Part shown: one piece after another, positions 19,550-30,344 of the stretch
How positions within the stretch are numbered: the first letter of the stretch is position 1
Layout of the letters: each line of letters starts with the position of its first letter
Source: Maniola hyperantus
Taxonomy: Eukaryota; Arthropoda; Insecta; Lepidoptera; Nymphalidae
DNA: 64,000 bases
Direction of reading: 5' to 3'
Assembly: GCF_902806685.2 (NCBI RefSeq)
Contig: NC_048537.1
Coordinates: forward strand, 15,212,720-15,276,719
Notes under the pieces: model-generated
What the model was told of the DNA's origin: nothing
Seen by the model: the letters and a program-made list of their open reading frames with translations, nothing else
The model's database searches: none
Made by a program: the position numbers and the translations under genes

Positions 19550-19890
19550 CAGAGCTATATCTCTCATATAAATTTGTCTCGTTTTAACTCAATCTTAAGT
19601 AACGATTAGCGACTCTGAGTACGGCTGTTAGTAATACTTGGATATTATAGACATTTTGACAAGCTGCCTCAGGCATTCCGGATTTATTACTTTCCATCAT
19701 TTTCCATCCACTCTACTAATTCCAATTCCGATCCCGCGGTGGAATGAAATTAATTCCCGGCCAAGATGTGAAAATGGTAACAAGAAAATGTTTTTAATCA
19801 AGCTAAAATAATGTTGGAAAATTTTATCGTACAATAAAACGAATTATCGCTTATTGCGAAGCACTTACTTTAATTGTTTAATTTCAAATA
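19550..19890. other. Unassigned
   Basis: Nothing recognised. Confidence 0.3.
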
Positions 19891-19953
19891 ATCCATACTG
19901 TTATTATAAATGCGAAAGTATGTCTATCTGTCAGCTAACTTTTCACAGCCACG

Positions 19954-20107
19954 TCAACAGCATGCAAGATGGCAATGAGGAGGGTCGCCCCGCACAGCCG
20001 CACAGCCCCCGCGCTAACCCGGAGCGGGCGAGCGCGGGTGACGTGCGGGTGTGAGGGGCATCCCCCCGCCTCTTACCCCGATTGCCACCTCGACCTGTCG
20101 CGTACTA
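19954..20107. mobile_element. MITE-3 inside Hel-A
   Basis: Left end decayed (ACGTCAACAGCATGCAAG); right end CGACCTGTCGCGTACTA is intact and followed by TA. GC-rich core with CGGGCGAGCGCGGGTGACG. Confidence 0.7.
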
Positions 20108-20189
20108 TAATATAGAGATATCTTTCATGTCTAGGAGGATATAGGCTACTTTTTGTCCCAGAAAAACAAAGAGTTCCCACGGGATTTAT

Positions 20190-20498
20190 CAACATCATCA
20201 TCAACCCATCACCGGCTCACTACAGAGCACGGGTCTCCTCAGAGTGAGAAGGGTTTTGGCCATAGTCTACCACGCTGGCCATGTGCGGATTGGTAGACTT
20301 CACACACCTTTGAGAAGATTATGGGGAACTCTCAGGCATGCAGGTTTCCTCCCGATGTTTTCCTTCACCGTTAAAGCAAGTGATATTTAATTAATTAAAA
20401 CGCACATAACTTCGAAAAGTCAGAAGTGCGTGCCCGGGATCGAACCCCCGACCTCCGACTAGAAGGCGGACGTCCTAACCACTAGGCTATCACAGCTT
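20190..20498 (-). mobile_element. SINE-1, full length, 11-base target duplication
   Basis: Reference SINE-1 copy. On the minus strand: tRNA-like head with A box (TGATAGCCTAGTGGTTAGG) and B box (GGGTTCGATCCCGG), body with CTCAAAGGTGTGTGAAGTCT and CCAATCCGCACATGGCCA, tail of GAT-type triplets. ACGGGATTTAT is present at 20179-20189 and 20499-20509: an 11-base target duplication made from Hel-A sequence. Confidence 0.9.
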
Positions 20499-20664
20499 AC
20501 GGGATTTATAAGAGACCTAAATCCATGACGACGAAGTCGCGAGCATCCTCTGGTTTCTATAATAGGTATTATAAAATACCTACTCCTTTTAAAATAATTT
20601 TATGCAGGTAGGTACTTTTATTAAAAAATTTAAAAGTTTCTTTCGGTTGAGATGCCACCCAAGT

Positions 20665-21110
20665 CAAAAACCGGCCAAGTGCGAGTCAGGCTCGCGCAAT
20701 GAGGGTTCCGTACTACAGTCGTATTTTTTCGACATTTTGCACGAAAATTCAAAAACATAGTTTTTCACACATAAAAATAAATAAGAATCTGTTTTAGAAT
20801 GTACAGTTGAAGACCTTTCATATGATACCCCACTTGATATAGTTAGAGAATTGAAAATACTAATTATTAGTTCATGACCACATTTTAATTATTTTTGTGT
20901 GATCTTAGGGTTAGATGTCAGTTATAAGATCTACCTACCTGCCAAATTTCATGATTCTAGGTCAACGGGAAGTACCCTGTAGGTTTCTTGACAGACAGAC
21001 AGACAGACAGACTGACTGACTGACAGACAGACTGACTGACAGGCAGACAGACAGACAACAAAGTGATCCTATAAGGGTTCCATTTTTCCTTTTGAGGTAC
21101 GGAACCCTAA
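20665..21110 (+). mobile_element. Rep-1 copy
   Basis: Complete from AAAAACCGGCCAAGTGCGAG to CTAA. Its (GACA/GACT)n tract at 20991-21056 is the longest of the four copies. Confidence 0.8.
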
Positions 21111-21323
21111 AAATCTTTGTAATAACATTAGTTGCCAGCAGCGACTTTCTTCGCGCTTGAAAATGTTACCATCGATGTTCCCCATGGCTATAAAATGAAG
21201 AGAAACCTATATGCCTGAAAGTTCTCAACAATTGAAACTTGAAAGCAATAGGCTGTTACCTAACTAATTCTTCAATACTGAGGAATGCCTATGCTGAGTT
21301 TTTATTAAGTTAATTTCAATTTA

Positions 21324-21499
21324 GAGCCTCAATAGCTCAACCGGTAAAGGAGTGGACTCAAAACCGAAAGGTCGACGGTTCAAACCGCGCCCGTTGCACT
21401 AATGTCGTACCTACTCCTAGCACAAGCCTGACGCTTAGTTGGAGAGGAAAGGGGGAATATTAGTCATTTAACATGGCTAATATTCTTTGTTAAAAAAAA
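21324..21499 (+). mobile_element. SINE-3 copy, about 175 bases
   Basis: Reference SINE-3. tRNA-like head: A box TAGCTCAACCGGTAAAGGAG, B box GGTTCAAACC. The body is short (CCTACTCCTAGCACAAGCCT, GCTTAGTTGGAGAGG). The 3' end is GGCTAATATTCTTTGTTAAA. No real tRNA is called because the same head occurs with the same body elsewhere. Confidence 0.8.
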
Positions 21500-22007
21500 A
21501 TAGATATTTCATGTTTACATTACGAAACTTACAGCACAATTTAGAACTTTAATTTAGAACTGTTTAGAATTATTTAAAGTATTGCATGCTGAGCGTATAT
21601 AACACCTAAAGTTTTTTATAATGTTTATCTCAACGAACCATGATATTATAGGTATCATTACGAAATTACATATCATGTATGAGCGTGGGTACACACGTTT
21701 CGATTTGGATGAAGATTTCTAGTTATTAAGATATTAAGTTATTGGTTCATGTTCAACTTCGATTTCTAATTACATAGTGGCTGAGATTAGTTTCTGTTCA
21801 GGTCTAATAATGTTGCTTTTTAATTCCATGCTTCTGTGAGTCGATGCTCTGAGAAAACATGATACTATATCTACCTAGTGATAAAGATAAACTTAGATTT
21901 AAACCATTAAATATCTCACATATTTAACTTAATTTATTTAAGTATCGCGATTATTATTTTGACGATTCAAGGCACTTGTACAAGTTTCTTGGCTAAGACT
22001 TGGAGCT
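21500..22007. other. Unassigned AT-rich DNA
   Basis: No pattern recognised. Confidence 0.35.
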
Positions 22008-22195
22008 CTTGATTTTCCGGGACAAAAAGTAGCCTATATCTATCCCCGGGATGCAAACTATCTCTATGTCAAATTTCATCAAAATCGATGATACGGAGAG
22101 GATGTAAAAACATAGATGCACATAGATGTAAATCAAAATGAAAAGATAGATAGACTGACAGACACACTTTCATTTATAATATTTATGGATTTTAG
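22008..22195 (-). mobile_element. Hel-A, 3' end lost
   Basis: Runs from TTGATTTTCCGGGACAAAAA to the TC terminus. Contains a decayed microsatellite (GATAGATAGACTGACAGAC). Confidence 0.65.
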
Positions 22196-22490
22196 AATGA
22201 TATAATTTTTCCATTCTACAACAATCTATATCTTTATCTGCTTCGGTAGGTTCTTTAAATTTAACTGAAATTTCAAAATGGCCTCCTTCAAGCGTCAGTA
22301 TTCGAGGTTTGTGGAGTATTCTTGGTATGCAATATTGCCATATTCAAAATAGCGGGGGCTGGAATGCGGTGATAATAGTTCTGCAGGCGATCTAGATAGG
22401 AATCAATTGACCTAAATGGTAAATGTTGTTATATATACTATTTTATTAATGTATATAAGAGATATAGAGAGTTACGAAATATTTAAAAAC

Positions 22491-22655
22491 TAGCTTATGC
22501 TCGCGACTTCGTCCGCGTGGACTACACAAATTTCAATTCCCTATTTCACCCCCTTAAGGGTAGAATTTTCGAAAACCCTTTCTTAGCGGACGCCTACGTC
22601 ATAATAGCTATCTGCATACCAAATTTCAGCCCGATCCGTCCAGTAGTTTGAGCTG
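22491..22655 (-). mobile_element. Hel-B, 5' end lost
   Basis: CTAG end intact; ends at CCAGTAGTTTGAGCT without the CAGT tract. Confidence 0.7.
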
Positions 22656-22940
22656 AGCCAACGTTATCTATGTTTTGATATTATAACAACAAACCGAGTG
22701 AAAAATGTACATTAAATATTCGTTAACACCCCCTATGTGACACATAAATTGCAACTTCTTTATTTTAAGTAAACTCCCTGTTGCCAGGAAGGAATTGCGA
22801 ATTGCCTGCTAACTCTTGTTTATAGTAAATTACGAGTAGGTATTGTGTGAATATTTTAAAGATGAAATACCTATTAGGTAATAGATTTCAGACAAAACTC
22901 GTTGGGCTGTGCCAAGTTTTTAAAAGAAGGAATAAGAGCC

Positions 22941-23119
22941 AGCGCGCACCACGGTGCAGTGAGTTGCGGTGCGTTTTAAAGTCCGTAAATTTGAATTGAA
23001 ATGTATCAAAAAATGCGCGCACTGCGGAATTAATTCCGCAGTGCGCGCGCTTCTATGTAGTTCTACAGTTCACAGATTTTGCGGGGAAAAAAGTACGGAA
23101 ATTTACCGTGGTGCGCGCT
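22941..23119. mobile_element. MITE-9 with a 34-base perfect palindrome
   Basis: Perfect 15-base ends AGCGCGCACCACGGT and complement. At 23015-23048 a spacerless perfect palindrome of 34 bases is centred on GGAATTAATTCC and begins GCGCGCACTG. GC-rich ends within AT-rich surroundings. Confidence 0.75.
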
Positions 23120-23160
23120 ACCTCTAAACGCTAGGCCACACGAGTAGATATATAATATCT

Positions 23161-23344
23161 CCTTTTTTTTTCTTTTTTAAAGAATATTAGCCATGTTAAA
23201 TGACTAATATTCCCCTTTCCTCTCCAACTAAGCGTCAAGCTTGTGCTAGGAGTAGGTACGACAATAGTGCAACGGGCGGGGTTTGAACCGTCAACCTTTC
23301 GGTTTTCAGTCCACTCCTATACCGGTTGAGCTATTGAGGCTCTC
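23161..23344 (-). mobile_element. SINE-3 copy
   Basis: Full length; head at right with GGTTGAGCTATTGAGGC, poly-T side at left. Confidence 0.8.
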
Positions 23345-23698
23345 ATCTGAGATTGATTGATTGAGATACTAACAACAGCTTAAGCTGTACGTTGATATAT
23401 CAGCCAGTGCGTTTATCCTCTCATGTGTACAGATTAAATAATTCTACGTACCGATCAAATGGATCGAATAACATCCGCAGTTTATTCCAGTCGTAACTTC
23501 GCACAATATATCGTAACGCGTGTCGGATCGCGTGCGGCACCGCCTGTGTCACTAAACTGAACAACAACCGCTAATCGGAAAAAAATCACCGCATTCAATT
23601 TATTAATCGATTGTATCATGCGCAGGCGCATGCTGCACGCGAACATGTAAAGGTGGTCGCACATGTAACATCCATACCTCATCCATAATTATTACTCA
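23345..23698. other. Unassigned
   Basis: No repeat family seen. A small palindromic patch with GCGCAGGCGCATGC lies near 23620. Confidence 0.3.
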
Positions 23699-23911
23699 CT
23701 AGATGATGCCCGCGACTTCGTCCGCGTGGATTTAGGTTTTTAAAAATCTCGTGGGAACTCTTTGATTTTTCGGGATAAAAAGTAGCCTATGTCCTTCCCC
23801 GGGATGAAATCTATCGCTGTACCAAATTTCGTCAAAATCGGTTGAACGGATGGGCCGTGAAAGGCTACGAGACAGACAGACACACTTTCGCTTTTATAAT
23901 ATTAGTATGGA
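23699..23911 (-). mobile_element. Hel-A, complete copy
   Basis: All blocks intact, only two to three GTCT units. Its TC end abuts a Hel-C front. Confidence 0.8.
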
Positions 23912-24004
23912 CAATATTATAAATGCGAAAATGTATTTGTTTGTTGGTTTGACCTTCAATCACGTCACAACGGAGCAACGGATTGACGGCCTATACGGAT
24001 ATTA
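23912..24004 (+). mobile_element. Hel-C 5' fragment
   Basis: TATTATAAATGCGAAAATG, GTTTGTTGGTTTGACC and CAACGGAGCAACGGATTGAC, then truncated. Sits head to head with the Hel-A copy. Confidence 0.65.
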
Positions 24005-24005
24005 G

Positions 24006-24616
24006 TACGGCCCAGGTAAGTCAAACTGATAATTGTATTCATGTATTCAATCCCACGGGAATGCTCGTCGTATCCACTCTAATGTTACCTCATCATAGAG
24101 CAAAATGTACATAATACCTCTCTCTCTATAGGTAAGTATAGATAGAATATAGGTTACAAGTAAATTGAAGTGTCTGTCTGTGATTTCGAAATTTCAAATG
24201 TTTGACATTTCAAATATGCCGAACATTTGAAACGCATGGTATAAACGGTTTTAATTAAAGACATTTCTATACCAGCTTGGTCCTATAGAAAAAATATTTG
24301 TAAGATATTTATACGGCGCGGACGAAATTGTGTGGAACTACTAGTTTATGAATAAATGGAACCTCATACACCGAAATACTCGTTCATTCTAACGAGATCC
24401 CTAGTAATTATTAGCACCGCTTCGGCTGATTACTAAACGATATTTCTGTGATAGGTATTGGGTAGGTATACCTACATAAGGATATCTATAAACTATAAGC
24501 TTATAAGTTATACCTACCTATCCATATAATATGTAAAGGTTGAAGTTTCAAATCACATTCCTTGGGTTTAATCGACCTTTCCTTTAAGATAAGACTTTGT
24601 GTTTAATTTCTTGCTG
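24006..24616. other. Unassigned
   Basis: No confident repeat; some short TACCTACC patches at 24460-24530. Confidence 0.35.
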
Positions 24617-24752
24617 TTAGGGTGTTTGTGCACTCATCCGTATTCGGTTCGTATTCGTGTTTTTGTGTAAGCAAAAAACGGATCGCCCTACTTTTGCTTA
24701 CATGAAAAACACGAATACGAACCGAATACGGATGAGTGCACAAGTGCTCTAC
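24617..24752. mobile_element. MITE-10, about 51-base inverted arms
   Basis: Arms 24626-24676 and 24692-24743 (TTGTGCACTCATCCGTATTC ... ) are near-perfect complements around a 15-base loop. Small differences occur near the loop (GTGTAAGC versus GCTTACAT). The outer ends GGGTG/GCTCT are diverged. Confidence 0.7.
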
Positions 24753-24836
24753 GGGCTGTTTTACACTGGAGCGAGAATATACGAAAATCAGAATTTTACA
24801 AATAAAAACATTCAATCTATATTTTATCCATACCTA

Positions 24837-25242
24837 CTAATATTATAAACTAGATTATGCCCGCCACTTCGTCCACGTGGATATAGGTTTTTCAAACCTC
24901 TTTGATTTTCCGGTATGAAAAGTAGCTTACGTCCTTCCCCGGGATGCAAGCTATCTCTGTACCGAATTTCGTCAAAATCGGTTAAATGGATAGACCGTGA
25001 AAGGCTAGCAGACAGACAGACACACTTTCGCATTTATAATATTAGTGTGGATGCAAAAGTGTTTGTCTGTCTGTCTAGCTTTTCACAGCCCAACAGTTTA
25101 ATCGATTTTAATGATACACTACTGCTATTACACTAATGCTAGTACAGAGTTAGCTTACATCCCGGCGAAGGACATAGGCTACTTTTTATCCCGGAGAATC
25201 AAAGACGTCCCACGGGATTTATAAATCTCTGGCATCAGCTAG
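24837..25242 (+). mobile_element. Hel-A split by another Hel-A
   Basis: The plus-strand element occupies 24837-24849 (TCCATACCTACTA...) and 25052-25242, ending GGCATCAGCTAG. The break lies between A (24849) and T (25052) of ATTATAAA/TGCAAAAG. It also carries about 28 extra bases near 25110-25135. Confidence 0.8.
24850..25051 (-). mobile_element. Hel-A nested in Hel-A
   Basis: Complete 202-base copy, CTAG end at 24850 and TC start at 25051, inserted in opposite orientation at a canonical A/T site. Confidence 0.85.
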
Positions 25243-25275
25243 TTATAAATAAGTATCTCATTTTGTATATCAGTG

Positions 25276-25524
25276 CCCATATTATATAAATGCGAAAGTG
25301 TGTTTCTTTGTTGGTTTATTAGTTTGTTGGTTTGTCCTTCAATCACGTCGCAACGGAGCAACGGATCAACGTGATTTTTTGCATGAGTATAGTCAAAGAC
25401 CTGGAGAGCACCGAGTAGAAATCAGGAGAGTGACAGGCTACTTTTTATCCTGGAAAATCAAAGAGTTCCCACGGACTTCTTTAAAACCTAAATCCACGCG
25501 TACGAAGTCGTGGGCATCAGCTAG
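25276..25524 (+). mobile_element. Hel-C, nearly complete reference copy
   Basis: Front ATTATATAAATGCGAAAGTG, GTTGG tract, CAATCACGTCGCAACGGAGC, GACCTGGAGAG, then the same back half as Hel-A (CTTTTTATCCTGG, AGTCGTGGGCATCAGCTAG). T follows the CTAG. Confidence 0.75.
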
Positions 25525-25733
25525 TATTACATAAGTAAATTGATTGTTATTTCACCCAGTTGTGACATGCAAATGGGCCAGCATCTCATTTTTCATTCCC
25601 TCAGTGTGATATGGCCATGTTATTTCACTCGCCGTATATGCAGCGAGAACCTTGTTCAATATAACTGATTGCTTTTGACTACTGAAATGAAGGATGATCT
25701 CGTGTAAGTATTTGTTATGTTTGGTATATTGTA

Positions 25734-25882
25734 TAAGTCAAACTGCTATTGCGCTGGAACCATGTCTCATGACGTCATTTTGACGTCAGACGAAACAAAA
25801 ATATACCATCAGGTCGAAACTTCAGTTTAGTGCTGACGTCACTAAAATCGCGGCCACGCGCATTAGCAATTTGCGGGACTTA
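25734..25882. mobile_element. MITE-5 with three TGACGTCA palindromes
   Basis: TA-flanked; ends TAAGTCAAACTGCTATTG and, better preserved, CAATTTGCGGGACTTA. Three intact TGACGTCA motifs, the consensus cAMP-response element (CREB/ATF binding site), lie inside. Confidence 0.75.
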
Positions 25883-26019
25883 TACTTCTGGTAGAGTAGG
25901 TAGTAGGTAGAGTCATTCTTCTGTACTCTGTAGATTATTATAGCACTTTTAAAATTCCGAGTCGTACTGAGAAAATCGGGTTGCCGCTTGAATTGAGGAA
26001 GTGGCAATGGACAAGGTTC

Positions 26020-26200
26020 ATATATCATGTAGTTCGAAGAACCGATAGACGTTAGGTGTTGAAGTTGCTGGAATGACGATCTTGCACTGAAAAGCACAGC
26101 GTTGGTAAACCCCTCATTAGATAGACAGACGGCATCAAACGAGTCGCAGAGACCAGTGCATCCAAGCAGTGTAAGATCGCGGCTTGTGAAAGCCTCTACA
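26020..26200 (+). pseudogene. RTE 3' fragment, decayed
   Basis: Translated with frameshifts it resembles VLEWR-CTEK-SVGKP, TDGIKRVAET and IQAV-DR..SLY, the RTE C-terminal tail seen at 11.9 and 40.5 kb. Confidence 0.55.
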
Positions 26201-27072
26201 GTCTACATGACGATTCGCCATAATATGTAGGCGTATGCCATAGGTTTCAGATATCGCTTACATCTCGAACGAGATTCTTATCACACAGTGGAAATATATA
26301 AAACATGCGCGAATCTATTAAAAGAGTCAGTCAGAAAAGCAGGAGAACTATTGGGTATTTTTTAGATAAGTTAGTTAAAATGTCCTCTCATAGATCTCAA
26401 CGCGTAGAGGCTTATCGACAGTTTTAGTCTTTAAACTAACCTAACTGAAATATTAACTTGATTAGGGAACTATTGCTATTGCAACCCCTTAATTGAAATA
26501 GCTACCTAAACACAAAAAGTATTTATTTAAAGTCTCAAGTCAGAGCGAGACTACCTTAAAAACCGTCAAACACCCGCATTTATACAAATCGATTCAAGAT
26601 GGCTGCCCCGCCACAGATCGCGTGACATTGGATGAGTCAAATAATGTCCAATTCATTGAACTAACTTCAATAAATAAATTGATAATCTTGATCATTACTT
26701 CAAATTCAAACAAATTGTTTAAAATTAAGCTAACAATAACTAGTAATTTAGTCATTGTTGCTGATCTATAGTAACAAGGACACCTAACGAAACGACAGTT
26801 CGGCCTACCGCCTACTTATGGCTCTCATATATTAATTATTTATAGACGCAATCCTGTCGAGCATCTAGTTACGAAGCAAGGGCTTATTATCACCGTCTCA
26901 CGCAAGAATAACAAAGTAAGATTTCTGAGCTCTCCCAATCCCGAAACGGACTTTAATATTCATAAGGCAAATAAATCTACACTGGTCGCAAAATTGTGAG
27001 GGCACTTGCACATAGGACTATGAAACGACAACTTTTAAACGACTTCAAATCCTGTTTAGTTTTTCTTTTTTA
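26201..27072. other. Unassigned
   Basis: No repeat family, splice-bounded frame or RNA recognised over about 870 bases. Confidence 0.4.
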
Positions 27073-27140
27073 ATCCTACTTAATACTATAAATACAAATT
27101 TGTTTGTTTGTGAGTTTGTCCTTTAAATACGCTTCAAAAA
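27073..27140 (+). mobile_element. Hel-C 5' fragment
   Basis: CCTACTTAATACTATAAATA then GTTTGTTTGTGAGTTTGTCC. Confidence 0.5.
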
Positions 27141-27162
27141 GTGTTTTATTTTCTTTTTAATC

Positions 27163-27332
27163 TACTAATATTATAAATGCGAAAGTGTGGTATCGGATTG
27201 ACGAGATATTTTGTATGGATATAATTAAAGACCTGGAGAGTAACACAGGCTCAATTTCATCCCGCAAAATAAAAAAGGGAGATCTTAATTACCTAAATCA
27301 TCCACGTGGATGAAGTCCCGCGCATCATCTAG
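27163..27332 (+). mobile_element. Hel-C, microsatellite deleted
   Basis: Front ACTAATATTATAAATGCG joins directly to ATCGGATTGACG; back half decayed; ends GCGCATCATCTAG. Confidence 0.6.
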
Positions 27333-28111
27333 AGTTAATAATTTTAACTGGTTCTAGTCAAATTTTTAAAAGGCGAATTTGGTCGGAGTTCGTGCTAATT
27401 TCGTCGTAATTATTTGTTAAAGATTGAGGATAAAATCCTGAAATTCGTAGGAAAAAAGTATGTCGATGAACGAGTAGTTTAAGTAAGTATTCTTTTTAAG
27501 GAAATACGAACTGTATGTAATAAAAACATGTTTATTTATTTATTTATTATTTATACCAGACAGTTGTAATAATAAAGAGAAAAAGAAAGTAAAAGTGTAC
27601 AGGAAAGAAGTTATTCAATATTATGTTCTTATTCCTTTCGCACAGTAAAAACTCATAGCAGTATTTTATTGTTTTTATATGCTGATTGTTTACTTTTATA
27701 GTAGGTAGGTATTAAGTATAAAAAACCATAAAGCAATATTCATGAATTATATATTTTGGACTCTTTGAAAAAGTAATAAGGACAGCTAAATGATAGCGTT
27801 ACCTCATGTTATGTAAAAGCCCTTTAAGGCAAGGGGAGTGCCATTTCTAATTTTCCACATTTCAAGAACTCGTGGATGCTTGTGTAAATTTTAACGTGAC
27901 GAACCTTAGCTTCGAAATTAATTATTGATGGGAAACGGTCTCGAGTTTACTTTCAACGAATATTTGAGTCGTGCTGTTTGGTTTCATATAATTTTGTAGA
28001 GATTTATTATAATACTTCAATTTCCATTATAAAATTAATATACTGACGTACCTGCTTACCTAAAAACTCTTTAATTCACTTGCGTAACACACGTTTGACA
28101 TTATACGTTAC
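27333..28111. other. Unassigned
   Basis: TTTATTTATTTATT simple sequence at 27531-27551; otherwise nothing recognised. Confidence 0.35.
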
Positions 28112-28185
28112 GCAATGTCGATCCGTTGCGACATGATAGTAGGACAAACCAACAGATAAACACAGTTTCTCATTTATAATATGTA
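28112..28185 (-). mobile_element. Hel-C 5' fragment
   Basis: ATCCGTTGCGACATGAT, GGACAAACCAACAGA, CATTTATAATATGTA on the plus strand. Confidence 0.55.
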
Positions 28186-28189
28186 TGTA

Positions 28190-28990
28190 TAATATATATA
28201 TATATTTTAATTTATTTATTATAATGCACACGTACCTAATATAACTATTTCTATCTCGCCAAACTGCACGTCAGTTTATCGGCAAGTTTGCGCTCATAAT
28301 GGATTAACTATTATTATTTATAAGTATATTAACTTCACTGTATTCAGTTGGCGAAGGAGTCCTTAATAAAAACTTCTTTTAGTTTCTTCTTAAGCACTCC
28401 TTCGCTGACCTTTTGCTCTACCATTCTACACTATTGAATAATGGGTAGTGATAAGTTACAACAGCGTAAACTTTAGTTAAGCATCCGGAGCTTTGGCAGC
28501 TAAATCTCATCTAAAGTAGAACACAATCAGGCTAAATGATAACAACGCGCATCTAAGCTTGCATAAGCTCATGATAACTGGCAGGTCGCCAGCTTTAGGA
28601 CATAAAAAGCGAACTAAATCGCCGGCACGCCTTTAATACTAGACGACTTTGTCTAAAACGTGTTAAGTTAGGCCTAAAATCGCATAAAAGTCATGAAACC
28701 AATCAGTTTTACGTATCTTTTACTAATTATAAAAGTGCCGAGAGAGTTTTTTGCTCGAATTCTAGCAACGTTGGTGAGACGTAAAATCTTATACTAAGCG
28801 TACTGGAAACTCTTGTAGACCTACGAAACCTCTTTCAGTTTTAACCGCAGATTTAAGTAAGACCTAATCTAGAATTAACCAACTACATACCGCAATTTGA
28901 TTATTAGGTTTTTAACTGATTTCCAAAAAGGAGTTGGTTCTCAATTCGGCCCGTTTTTTTTTATCGTGTTCTTTTTCAAATTCTTTTTTT
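28190..28990. other. Unassigned, with a stem and a Rep-7 fragment
   Basis: An imperfect inverted repeat (TTGGCGAAGGAGTCCTTAA at 28348 and its complement at about 28391) forms a short stem. Rep-7 sequence TTCCAAAAAGGAGTTGGTTC lies at 28921-28972. Confidence 0.4.
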
Positions 28991-29317
28991 AGTGAGATAG
29001 CCTAGTGGTTAGGATGTCCGCCTTCTAATCGAAGATCGGGGGTTCGATCCCGAAAAGTTAGAGGTGCGTACCTCTAACTTTTCGGAGTTATGTGCGTTTT
29101 AATTAATTAAATATCACTTGCTTTAACGGTGAAGGAAAACTTCGTGAGGAAACCTGCATACCTGAGAGTTCTCCATAATGTTCTCAAAGGTGTGTGAAGT
29201 CTACCAATCCGCACATGGCCAGCGTGGTAGACTATGGCCAAAACCCTTCTCACTCTGAGAGGAGACCTGTACTCTGTAGTGAGCTGGTGATGGATTGATC
29301 ATGATGATGATGATGAT
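28991..29317 (+). mobile_element. SINE-1 copy with an internal inversion
   Basis: Full length with (GATGAT)n tail at 29299-29317. Just after the B box, 15 bases CGAAAAGTTAGAGGT (29051-29065) are the exact complement of 29070-29084, replacing the usual GGGCACGC sequence. Confidence 0.85.
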
Positions 29318-29629
29318 ATCTATGTTGTGGGTATAACCTATATTATACAAAATGGACGAGTATAGTGCCCTACCTTTTTTCATGTTTTAAAAAAGTGTAT
29401 TTTGCCTGTGTATTTCAGGTAGAGAATAAAAGTTGGTCACTCATATCGGACGGTTTCAAACGAGAATGGAAAATGAAAATCTCTTTGAAAAACTGAAAAT
29501 TTTACTGTTTCACGTATTGTGAAACAAAGCGTACCAGGATATGCTGATAAACTATGAAATTGTGTATTATGGTACTTTTATCACGAGATCCTTTGTCAAT
29601 TTGGGCCTTGTTAAATATAGGTATAGGCA

Positions 29630-30031
29630 CTAGCTGATGCCCGCGACTTCGTCCAGGTGGAATTAGGCTTTCAAAAATCCCGCGGGAACTCTTTGTTTTT
29701 CCGGGATAAAAAGTAGCCTATGTCACTCTCCAGGTCTTTATCTATACCCATGTAAAAAATCACGTCAATCTGTTGATCCGTTGCGACATGATTGAAAGAC
29801 AAACCAACAAACAAACTCACTTTCACATCTCTATAATATAAAAATGAATCACTAAATGTGTTGCTCATGGCAAATCTCGAGAACCGCTGAACCGATTTCG
29901 CTAATTCTTTTTTTATAATATTCCTTGAAGTACGAGGATGGTTCTTACGGAGTGAAAATTAAAAAAAAATTTGAATCGACTGTTAGGCGGAACGAAGTTC
30001 GCCAGGGCAGCTAGTCTATATTAAGGGTACT
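29630..30031 (-). mobile_element. Hel-C split by Hel-D
   Basis: 3' and middle parts lie at 29630-29827 and the 5' end at about 30015-30031 (TCTATATTAAGGGTA). The break falls at A/T within CACA/T. Confidence 0.65.
29828..30014 (+). mobile_element. Hel-D copy 1, nested
   Basis: 187 bases; starts TCTCTATAATATAAAAATGA, contains CTCGAGAACCGCTGAACCG, ends GTTCGCCAGGGCAGCTAG with T after it. A second copy is at 56244. Confidence 0.75.
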
Positions 30032-30344
30032 AATTAGGTATGTAAATGTTTATTTATAAATTTAATATAAGTTTTTGATCGCACGGTTAACGCTTAACCA
30101 AGGGTTACAGAGCGCTCGTATATCATGTGAGACGTGCTTAATAGCTGTATTGGGTTCCTAACGTAACAACTTTGATAGATCGCTGCGATGAGTGTTCCTT
30201 TATTTAAGGAAAATCTTATACTATGCGGGAACAATTAGATAAAGTAGGTCAGTTCACGCAGATAAGCGGTAGGGCTGCCACCCTTAATCATCACATTACT
30301 ATAAATCACTTCCCATATCACTGACCTCACTACCCATTTACTAA

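Larger units (their letters stand above)
19892..20553 (+). mobile_element. Hel-A carrying a MITE-3 and a SINE-1
   Basis: Hel-A blocks appear at 19892-19953, 20108-20189 and 20499-20553, separated by the two insertions. The end is CATCCTCTGG, the same variant as at 10385. Confidence 0.8.
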
